NCBI GenBank assembly: GCA_031395645.1 | Contig: JANNJM010000087.1 | Coordinates: 244,852 to 308,851, forward strand | Direction: 5' to 3' | Source of the DNA: SHZI01 sp031395645 | Lineage (GTDB): Bacteria; Pseudomonadota; Gammaproteobacteria; Steroidobacterales; GCA-2729495 | Length of the DNA: 64,000 bases | Part shown: piece after piece, positions 33,978 to 40,747 of the stretch | How the letters are laid out: each line of letters starts with the position of its first letter | Position numbering within the stretch: the stretch's first letter is position 1 | Made by a program: the position numbers and the translations under genes | Notes under the pieces: generated by a model | What the model saw: only the letters and a program-made list of their open reading frames with translations | The model's database searches: none | Told to the model about the DNA's origin: nothing

Positions 33978-34880
33978 ATGACCGACAAACCTGCCCGCAT
34001 AAAGGTTGCCATCCAGAAATCCGGAAGGCTGACGGAGCAGTCGCTGGACCTGCTGCAACGCTGCGGCCTGAAGTACACCAAGGGGCCCGATCAACTGATC
34101 GCCTTCGGCGAGAACATGCCGGTGGATGTCCTGCTCGTCCGCGACGACGACATTCCCGGCCTGGTCCGGGACGACGTTTGCGACCTCGGCATTGCCGGGC
34201 TGAATATCGTTGAAGAGAAGCGGTTGCACTTCCTCGAGCAGGAGCCCACTGAACCCTTTCGCATCCTCCGCGCGCTCGACTACGGGCACTGCCGCCTGGC
34301 CTTTGCTTACCCGGATGGCAGTCCGTTGCGAAGCGTCGCTGACCTGGCCGGCCGAAAGATCGCCACGAGCTATCCTTCCATCGTGCGGGACTACCTCCGC
34401 AGGCAGAATCTCAGTGCAACCGTGGTTGAGTTCTCCGGAGCGGTGGAGATAGCACCAAGCCTCGGCCGGGCCGACGCCATCTGCGACCTGGTATCCACCG
34501 GTGCAACGCTCGTCGCCAACAAACTCCGCGAGGGTGAAACGATCCTTGAAAGCCGCGCGGTCCTCCTGCAGACGCCCGTGCAGGTACCGCCGGAAAAAAC
34601 GGACTGGATTAACAGGCTGCTGCAGCGGGTCGAAGGCGTGATGCAGGTCAAGGAAAGCAAGTACATCATGATGCACGCGCCCAAAGCTGCACTGGCGCGG
34701 ATTGCCGCCCTCCTCCCGGGTTCCGAGGCGCCAACCGTCCTGCCCCTGGACGGACGCAACGACCTCGTCGCGGTGCACGTGGTGTGTCGTGAAAACGTGT
34801 TCTGGGAAACCCTGGAAAGCCTCAAGGCGGCGGGTGCTACCTCGCTGCTCGTCTTGCCCGTCGAAAAGATGCTTGCCTGA
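33978..34880 (+). CDS. hisG: ATP phosphoribosyltransferase, long form
   Basis: HisG joins ATP and PRPP, the first step of histidine synthesis, and is feedback inhibited by histidine. At 300 residues this is the long form with its own C-terminal regulatory domain (about 225-300), so no HisZ is needed and none is seen. Visible marks: VAIQKSGRLTEQSLDLLQRC, the PRPP-binding EIAPSLGRADAICDLVSTGATL and the C-terminal APKAALARIAALLPGSEAPT. Its stop overlaps hisD (TGATG). Confidence 0.95.
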   Translation: MTDKPARIKVAIQKSGRLTEQSLDLLQRCGLKYTKGPDQLIAFGENMPVDVLLVRDDDIPGLVRDDVCDLGIAGLNIVEEKRLHFLEQEPTEPFRILRALDYGHCRLAFAYPDGSPLRSVADLAGRKIATSYPSIVRDYLRRQNLSATVVEFSGAVEIAPSLGRADAICDLVSTGATLVANKLREGETILESRAVLLQTPVQVPPEKTDWINRLLQRVEGVMQVKESKYIMMHAPKAALARIAALLPGSEAPTVLPLDGRNDLVAVHVVCRENVFWETLESLKAAGATSLLVLPVEKMLA

Positions 34881-36193
34881 TGCGCATGACGGTCTGCAGG
34901 TGGTCCGGTCTCGGCACAGCAGCCCGTCGAACCGCGCTTCTGCGTCCGGCCGTTGCGCAGCTGACTGGCTTTGAAGGTCAGGTCCGCGAGATCATTGCCA
35001 GCGTACGACGGGAGGGAGATGCCGCACTTCTTCGTCTGGCTCGCGAGTTCGATAGGGCGAACTTGCTGACCCTGCGGGTGACTGAAGACGAAGTACTGGC
35101 TGCGGAAGGGTCGCTGTCCACGCAGTCCCGCTTCGCGATAGAGACGGCCATCGCCAACGTCCGCCGATTCCATGAGGCTCAGTCGACTCCCCCACTGCGG
35201 GTGGAGACCGCACCCGGCGTGGTCTGCGAACGGATCAGCAAACCCCTGGAGGCCGTGGGCCTCTACGTACCGGCGGGAACCGCGCCACTGCCGTCCACGG
35301 CCATCATGCTCGGTGTTCCATCCGCCATCGCAGGTTGTCCCGTGCGCGTCCTGTGCACGCCACCCCGGCCCGACGGGCGAGCTGATCCGGCGGTCGTGGT
35401 TGCAGCCCGGGCCTGCGGAGTCCAAGACATCTTCAAGGTCGGCGGCGCACAGGCTGTTGCGGCCATGGCCTATGGCACCGAGTCCATACCGCAAGTGGTA
35501 AAGGTCTTCGGGCCAGGTAATGCCTGGGTGACCGCAGCCAAGACCATCGTTGCCGGCGACCCGGCCGGCGCTGCTCTGGACATGCCTGCAGGGCCATCCG
35601 AGGTCATGGTAGTCGCCGACCGGTGGGCCGATGCCCGGTTCGTAGCCCTAGATCTGCTTTCCCAGGCCGAGCACGGGCCCGATTCCCACGTGGTCCTCGT
35701 GACAACGGATGAGGCCCTCGTGGGCCGGGTCGAAGCAGAGATCGACGCTGCGACGAACTCCCTGCCACGGCGAGCCATCATTGAACAGGCACTGCGGCAC
35801 AGCGTCGTGGTGCTTGTGGCCGACCTGGCGGAGGCCATTGTGGTGGCCAATACATACGCGCCGGAGCACCTCATTCTTCAGGTGTCGGATCCGCGGGCGG
35901 TCGTGGCCGATGTAACGACGGCCGGCTCAGTATTTCTGGGCCGGTGGACACCCGAGTCCGTCGGTGACTACTGCAGTGGCACTAATCACGTGCTGCCTAC
36001 TTACGGCTACGCTCGGGCCTACAGCGGCTTATCCGTGGCTGACTTCCAGCGCCGTATGACGGTGCAGGAAGTCACTCTGACCGGCCTGCGTGGCCTCGCC
36101 CCGACCGTATTGGCGCTCGCCGGCCTCGAAGGCCTTGCTGCGCACGCGCGGGCGGTCACGGTGCGTCTCGAGGCGGCGGACACCAAGCCATGA
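34880..36193 (+). CDS. hisD: Histidinol dehydrogenase
   Basis: HisD makes the last two NAD-dependent oxidations, histidinol to histidine, using Zn2+. The 437-residue protein has VGLYVPAGTAPLPSTAIML, the KVGGAQAVAAMAYGTESIP region, VFGPGNAWVTAAK, DLLSQAEHGPDSHVVLVTTD, and the catalytic pair region YAPEHLILQV with SVGDYCSGTNHVLPTYG. It overlaps hisG by 1 nt and hisC by 4 nt. Confidence 0.95.
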   Translation: MRMTVCRWSGLGTAARRTALLRPAVAQLTGFEGQVREIIASVRREGDAALLRLAREFDRANLLTLRVTEDEVLAAEGSLSTQSRFAIETAIANVRRFHEAQSTPPLRVETAPGVVCERISKPLEAVGLYVPAGTAPLPSTAIMLGVPSAIAGCPVRVLCTPPRPDGRADPAVVVAARACGVQDIFKVGGAQAVAAMAYGTESIPQVVKVFGPGNAWVTAAKTIVAGDPAGAALDMPAGPSEVMVVADRWADARFVALDLLSQAEHGPDSHVVLVTTDEALVGRVEAEIDAATNSLPRRAIIEQALRHSVVVLVADLAEAIVVANTYAPEHLILQVSDPRAVVADVTTAGSVFLGRWTPESVGDYCSGTNHVLPTYGYARAYSGLSVADFQRRMTVQEVTLTGLRGLAPTVLALAGLEGLAAHARAVTVRLEAADTKP

Positions 36194-37248
36194 CCAGCGC
36201 TCTGGAGCTGCTGCGACCGGAAATCCGGCAACTCAATGCCTACAAGGCCGCTGACTATGTGGGCGGCTTCATCCGGCTGAATGCCAATGAAAACCCCTGG
36301 CGGCCGCCGGGAGACGAAAGCCGTGATGGCCTCAATCGCTACCCCGATCCGCGCCCTGCCGAGCTTACGCAACGGCTGACGGACTTCTATGGCCTGCAAA
36401 ACGGCGAGCTGCTGGTCACGCGCGGCTCGAGCGAGGCCATCGATGTCCTGATCCGGGGGTTCTGTCGGGCGGGACAGGACAACATCGTGATTTCTCCGCC
36501 GACGTTTGGCATGTACGAGGTCTATGCGCAGATCCAGGGAGCCGGGGTGGAGCGCGTGCCGCTCGATCGGGCCAGGGAATACAACCTGCCAGTGGATCTG
36601 ATCCGGAACACATGGCTTCCCGCGAATAAGCTCGCCTTCGTCTGCTCACCGAACAACCCAACTGGTAACCGCTTTCCTGACGCCGAGATTGCGCGTTTGT
36701 GTGCGGGGATAGCCGGTCGTGGCGTGGTCGTTCTCGACGCCGCTTACCAGGAGTTTTCAGGCGCTGATCCCCTGCACGACCTTCTCGCCAGCCACGAGAA
36801 TCTCGTGGTTCTTCGGACGCTCTCAAAGGCCTTGGGTCTTGCGGGCGTCCGCTGCGGCGTACTGATCGGACGAAGCGATCTGATAGAACTGCTCGGCCGT
36901 ATTTTGCCGCCATACTGCTTCCCAACCACGAGCCAGGATGCCGTCCTCGCGTTGCTCACGCCTCCGGCTCAACAAGAACTCGCGCATCGCCGGGCTCGTA
37001 TCCTTGCAGAGCGTGAACGACTGATGGCAGCCCTGCCACGCGCGCGTGGCATCAGCCGGGTGTGGCCCAGCGCCGCCAATTTCATACTCGTCGAGTCTGC
37101 CGACGCCACTGACCTGACGGCACGCGCCAGGGCGGCGGGCATACTGCTGCGTGACTTCAGCTGGGACCCTCTGCTTCCAGGCTGTGTCCGTATCACCGTG
37201 GGTTCCCCGGATGACAATGACAAACTACTCAAAGTGCTGAGGACCTGA
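36190..37248 (+). CDS. hisC: Histidinol-phosphate aminotransferase
   Basis: HisC converts imidazole acetol phosphate to histidinol phosphate with glutamate. The 352-residue PLP enzyme shows IRLNANENPWRPPG, the cofactor loop TRGSSEAIDVLIRGF, CSPNNPTGNRFP, LDAAYQEFSG and the PLP lysine in RTLSKALGLAGVRCG. The start forms an ATGA overlap with the hisD stop, and the end overlaps hisB. Confidence 0.95.
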   Translation: MTSALELLRPEIRQLNAYKAADYVGGFIRLNANENPWRPPGDESRDGLNRYPDPRPAELTQRLTDFYGLQNGELLVTRGSSEAIDVLIRGFCRAGQDNIVISPPTFGMYEVYAQIQGAGVERVPLDRAREYNLPVDLIRNTWLPANKLAFVCSPNNPTGNRFPDAEIARLCAGIAGRGVVVLDAAYQEFSGADPLHDLLASHENLVVLRTLSKALGLAGVRCGVLIGRSDLIELLGRILPPYCFPTTSQDAVLALLTPPAQQELAHRRARILAERERLMAALPRARGISRVWPSAANFILVESADATDLTARARAAGILLRDFSWDPLLPGCVRITVGSPDDNDKLLKVLRT

Positions 37249-38321
37249 TGACCACAACCCGCAAGATTGCATTTCTGGACCGGGACGGAACCCTGATCCT
37301 GGAGCCTGCGGATGAGCAGGTAGACCGTCTCGACAAGATCGCCCTGGTTCCAGGAGTCATACCCGCCCTGCTCCGCCTGCGCGACGCGGGCTACGAATTC
37401 GCAATGGTGACTAATCAGGACGGCCTGGGAACGGCAGCATTTCCCGCAGCCGCGTTTGCGCAGGTGCAGGACTTCGTGCTCGGCCTGTTTCAGTCGCAGG
37501 GTATAGCGTTTACAGAGGTCTTTGTCTGTCCGCATCGGCCCGAGGAACGCTGTGCTTGTCGAAAACCGAATCCAGGCCATTTGGGCGATTTCCTCGCCAG
37601 AGTAGCCATTGACCGGGACCAGAGCTTCGTTGCGGGCGATCGCGATACGGACCTGGAGTTTGCCCGCAACATCGGTGTGCCGGGGTTCCGGATAGATCCG
37701 ACGAGTGCAACCTGCTGGGCTGGCATCGCCCATACCCTGATTGATCGGCCCCGGACAGCCACGGTCCGGCGCCAGACTCGTGAAACGACAATCTCCGTGG
37801 GTGTTGATCTGGATGCCGAGACCCCAGTCCGCATTCGGACCGGCATCGGCTTCTTTGACCACATGCTCGAACAGATCGCGAAACATGGTGGCATCTCGCT
37901 GGTCATCGACTGCGACGGCGATCTCGAGGTGGATGAGCACCACACTGTCGAAGACGTAGCCCTGGCCCTGGGTGAGGCATTGCGCACCGCACTCGGCGAG
38001 AAACGCGGAATCAACCGGTTTGGCTTTCTGCTGCCCATGGATGAAACGGAGGTGCAGATCAGCCTCGACCTGTCCGGGCGAGCCTACCTGGTGTTCGACG
38101 GGAAGTTCCCACGCACAGAAGTCGGTCAACTGCCGACCGAACTCGTGCCCCACTTTTTTCGCTCCGTTACGGACAGTCTCGGGGCCAACCTGCACATTGC
38201 GGTCCGCGGGGAGAATACGCATCACATGGTGGAGGCCTGTTTCAAAGGATTCGGGCGCACGCTGCGGCAGGCTGTAGCCAGGACGGGTAACTCCCTGCCC
38301 AGCACCAAGGGTACTCTGTGA
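37248..38321 (+). CDS. hisB: Bifunctional histidinol-phosphatase / imidazoleglycerol-phosphate dehydratase
   Basis: The protein has 357 residues. The N-terminal HAD phosphatase (1-165) carries FLDRDGTLI (nucleophile D11, acid D13), VTNQDGLGT and the zinc-binding CPHRPEERCACRKP. The C-terminal dehydratase (170-357) carries GIGFFDHMLEQIAKHGG, DEHHTVEDVALALGEAL, SLDLSGRAYLVFD and HHMVEACFKGFGR, the Mn-binding His-rich motifs. This is the enterobacterial/Xanthomonas-type fusion. It overlaps hisC by 1 nt, and its last codons overlap the hisH GTG. Confidence 0.95.
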   Translation: MTTTRKIAFLDRDGTLILEPADEQVDRLDKIALVPGVIPALLRLRDAGYEFAMVTNQDGLGTAAFPAAAFAQVQDFVLGLFQSQGIAFTEVFVCPHRPEERCACRKPNPGHLGDFLARVAIDRDQSFVAGDRDTDLEFARNIGVPGFRIDPTSATCWAGIAHTLIDRPRTATVRRQTRETTISVGVDLDAETPVRIRTGIGFFDHMLEQIAKHGGISLVIDCDGDLEVDEHHTVEDVALALGEALRTALGEKRGINRFGFLLPMDETEVQISLDLSGRAYLVFDGKFPRTEVGQLPTELVPHFFRSVTDSLGANLHIAVRGENTHHMVEACFKGFGRTLRQAVARTGNSLPSTKGTL

Positions 38322-38920
38322 CGCAGAGGAGCGTCGCCATCGTCGACGGGGGGGGCGCCAACATCGCGTCCCTGCAATTCGCACTGGCCCGGCTTGGCGT
38401 CACTGGCGAGCTGACCACAGACCTGGCGGTGATTCGCGCCGCATCGCACGTCATTCTCCCGGGGGTCGGCGCCGCACGCCCAGCGATGGATCGTTTGCGC
38501 CAGCGAGGCGTCGCCGACCTGATTCCACTGCTCACTCAACCAGTACTCGGAATTTGCCTGGGCCTGCAACTGCTGTTCGAGAATTCGGAGGAGGACGACA
38601 CGGAGTGTCTCGGCATCCTTGAGGGATCTGTGCGGCGCTTTACACCTGAGCTCGGCCGCCCGGTCCCGCACATGGGCTGGAACCAGGTCATGCCGGTGCG
38701 CGATTGCCCCCTGCTCGCGGACGTGCCAGACAACAGCTATTTCTACTTCGTGCACAGTTACGCGGCCGAGACGGGTCCGACGACGACAGGCCTAACTGAC
38801 TACGGCTGGCCCTTTTCGGCGGTCGTCGAAGCCGAAAATTTCCTCGCAACCCAGTTTCACCCCGAACGCTCCGGGCCGATGGGCGCCCGGGTGCTCAGCA
38901 ACTTCCTGAATCGCTACTGA
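38318..38920 (+). CDS. hisH: Imidazole glycerol phosphate synthase, glutaminase subunit
   Basis: HisH releases ammonia from glutamine for HisF. The 200-residue class I glutamine amidotransferase has GGGANIASLQFALARLG, nucleophile Cys in PVLGICLGLQLLFENSEE, and the His-Glu pair in TQFHPERSGPMG. GTG 38318 sits in a GTGA overlap with the hisB stop. It is separated from hisA by only 2 nt. Confidence 0.95.
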   Translation: MTQRSVAIVDGGGANIASLQFALARLGVTGELTTDLAVIRAASHVILPGVGAARPAMDRLRQRGVADLIPLLTQPVLGICLGLQLLFENSEEDDTECLGILEGSVRRFTPELGRPVPHMGWNQVMPVRDCPLLADVPDNSYFYFVHSYAAETGPTTTGLTDYGWPFSAVVEAENFLATQFHPERSGPMGARVLSNFLNRY

Positions 38921-38922
38921 GC

Positions 38923-39663
38923 ATGGAAGTCATACCCGCCATTGACCTCCTGAACCGGCAATGTGTCCGGCTGTTCCAGGGTGACTTTTCCAGGGTGACG
39001 GTCTACTCGGCCGATCCGATTGAACTGGCCCGGCGCTACCACGACGCCGGGCTGCGCCGGCTCCACGTGGTCGACCTGGACGGCGCACGTACCGGGAGTC
39101 CGCAGAACATGGACTTAATCACCGCGATGGCCGGCCAGATCGGACTGGCTGTTCAGGCGGGCGGCGGCCTGCGGCATATCGACCGCGCCCTGGCTCTGCG
39201 CGCCGCAGGCGCGGACCGGGTGGTGGTCGGTTCGATTGCTGCGGAGAAACCTGACACGGCGCTGGAGTGGCTGGAACGGCTTGGGGCGGAACACCTGGTC
39301 CTTGCCTTCGATGTCCGGATCACTGACAACGAGGATCCCGCGGTACTGACCCGGGGCTGGGTCAAGGACAGTGGCAGCAGCCTCTGGGCACTTCTGGAAC
39401 GCTTCTGTGCGCGCGGAGCCCGGCACTTTCTCTGTACGGATGTGGCTCAGGACGGAACGCTCGCCGGCCCCAACCTGAACCTCTACCGCGAATGCACCCG
39501 GCGCTTTCCCGCCGCTGCGGTCATCGCATCCGGTGGCGTTGGTTCGCTCAGCGATTTGCATCAGCTTGCGCAGACCGGGGCGGCAGCCGTCGTTACCGGC
39601 AAAGCCCTGCTGGACGGGCGACTGACCCTTGAGGAGATCGAGTCATTCTCGCGCGCCGCATAA
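38923..39663 (+). CDS. hisA: ProFAR isomerase (phosphoribosylformimino-5-aminoimidazole carboxamide ribotide isomerase)
   Basis: HisA opens the ribose of ProFAR by an Amadori rearrangement. The (beta/alpha)8 barrel has 246 residues. Catalytic Asp is in PAIDLLNRQCVRLFQG, and the second is in FLCTDVAQDGTLAGPNL. Phosphate-binding motifs AGGGLRHIDR and ASGGVGSLSDL are present. The hisF start lies within its last codons, an overlap of 19 nt. Confidence 0.95.
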   Translation: MEVIPAIDLLNRQCVRLFQGDFSRVTVYSADPIELARRYHDAGLRRLHVVDLDGARTGSPQNMDLITAMAGQIGLAVQAGGGLRHIDRALALRAAGADRVVVGSIAAEKPDTALEWLERLGAEHLVLAFDVRITDNEDPAVLTRGWVKDSGSSLWALLERFCARGARHFLCTDVAQDGTLAGPNLNLYRECTRRFPAAAVIASGGVGSLSDLHQLAQTGAAAVVTGKALLDGRLTLEEIESFSRAA

Positions 39664-40412
39664 TTCCCTGCCTCGATGTCCGGGATGGTCAGGTCGTCAA
39701 GGGCATCCAGTTCCGCAATCACCAGGTGGTGGGCGGAATCGTCGAACTCGCCACCCGTTACCGTGATGAAGGTGCGGACGAGCTGGTCTTCTACGACATC
39801 ACTGCGAGTCCCGAGGAGCGCTCGGTGGACCGAACCTGGATTACCCGGGTAGCGGCGGTGCTCGACATACCGTTCTGCGTCGCCGGTGGCATTCGCAGTG
39901 TCGCGGACGCCGAAGAAGTCCTGCGCAACGGCGCCGACAAGATCTCAATCAACAGCCCGGCGCTTGCCAATCCGATCCTGATCACGGACCTCGCCCGACG
40001 CTTCGGCTCGCAGTGCGTTGTGGTCGGAGTGGACAGCCGGGAGGAAGACGGCGCCTACCGCGTGTATCGCAACACGGGTGATCCGGCGAAGACCGCGTTC
40101 TCGGGCCTGACAACCGCCGCCTGGGTCACCGAGGTGCAGGAACGGGGAGCGGGAGAAATCGTCCTGAACTGCATGAATCGGGACGGCGTCCGGCATGGCT
40201 ATGACATCGCTCAGCTGCAGCAGATCCGGGCGATCAGTTCGGTGCCGCTGATAGCGTCTGGTGGTGCAGGCGCGATGGAGCATTTTGCAGCCGTTTTCAG
40301 GGAGGCCGGTGTGGATGGCGCCCTGGCCGCCAGCGTGTTTCATGGAGGACTAATTCACATCGAAACACTAAAAGGCTTCCTGCGGAACGCCGGTATTGAG
40401 GTGCGACTATGA
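39645..40412 (+). CDS. hisF: Imidazole glycerol phosphate synthase, cyclase subunit, ATT start
   Basis: HisF uses HisH-derived ammonia to form imidazole glycerol phosphate and AICAR. From ATT 39645 the protein is 255 residues and begins (M)LARRIIPCLDVRDGQVVKG, aligned residue for residue with the E. coli start. The frame's upstream stop is TGA 39630-39632. The first conventional start, GTG 39726, would delete 27 residues, including catalytic D11. GAGGAG at 39631-39636 sits 8 nt before ATT. Other marks: FYDITASPEERSVD, FCVAGGIRSV and IASGGAGAMEHF. Use of a rare start inside hisA suggests coupling and possible IF3 sensitivity. Confidence 0.9.
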   Translation: MLARRIIPCLDVRDGQVVKGIQFRNHQVVGGIVELATRYRDEGADELVFYDITASPEERSVDRTWITRVAAVLDIPFCVAGGIRSVADAEEVLRNGADKISINSPALANPILITDLARRFGSQCVVVGVDSREEDGAYRVYRNTGDPAKTAFSGLTTAAWVTEVQERGAGEIVLNCMNRDGVRHGYDIAQLQQIRAISSVPLIASGGAGAMEHFAAVFREAGVDGALAASVFHGGLIHIETLKGFLRNAGIEVRL

Positions 40413-40702
40413 CGAACGAGTTCGGATTTCTGGCACGGCTGGAGCAGGTGATCGCCGGGCGACGGGAGGCGCCACAGGACTCGAGCTATACGGCCTCGCT
40501 GCTCGCGTCTGGTCGACAGCGAATCGCGCAAAAAGTAGGCGAGGAAGGCGTGGAGTTGGCGCTTGCGGGCGTCGGAGATGACCGGTCAAGGGTCGTGGCG
40601 GAGACTGCTGATCTGCTCTATCACGTGCTGGTGCTGCTGGCGGACCGGCAGATCAGCCTGCAGGAAGTGGTGCAGAAACTCGAGGAGCGGCATAAGGCTT
40701 AG
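40409..40702 (+). CDS. hisE: Phosphoribosyl-ATP pyrophosphatase
   Basis: HisE removes pyrophosphate from phosphoribosyl-ATP. The 97-residue MazG-like all-alpha protein shows SSYTASLLASGRQRIAQKVG, EEGVELALAGVGDD and AETADLLYHVLVLLADRQ, with the metal-binding E-E-x-x-E and E-x-x-D motifs. Gammaproteobacteria usually have a HisI domain fused in front or a separate hisI just before. Neither is present here. It starts at an ATGA overlap with hisF. Confidence 0.95.
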   Translation: MTNEFGFLARLEQVIAGRREAPQDSSYTASLLASGRQRIAQKVGEEGVELALAGVGDDRSRVVAETADLLYHVLVLLADRQISLQEVVQKLEERHKA

Positions 40703-40703
40703 T

Positions 40704-40731
40704 GAGGATCGCGCCTGAAGGCGCTCCTACG
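40704..40731 (-). repeat. GTAG-type REP hairpin between convergent hisE and lysAC
   Basis: Read on the minus strand it is GTAGGA, GCGCC, TTCA, GGCGC, GA, TCCTC: an imperfect palindrome with a foot GTAG, typical of REP/SMAG-like elements in Pseudomonas, Stenotrophomonas and relatives. It sits 1 nt after the hisE stop and 16 nt from the lysAC stop, a usual place for REPs, where it may act as transcription punctuation. I found no second copy in the window. Confidence 0.6.
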
Positions 40732-40747
40732 AGACCTGCCACCAGCC

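Noticed and set aside
36969..38384. A 471-codon minus-strand open frame across hisC-hisB-hisH
   Set aside because: It covers three well-supported his genes on the other strand and shows no protein family features.
39726..40412. hisF starting at GTG 39726
   Set aside because: It would lose beta-strand 1 and catalytic D11, both clearly encoded upstream.
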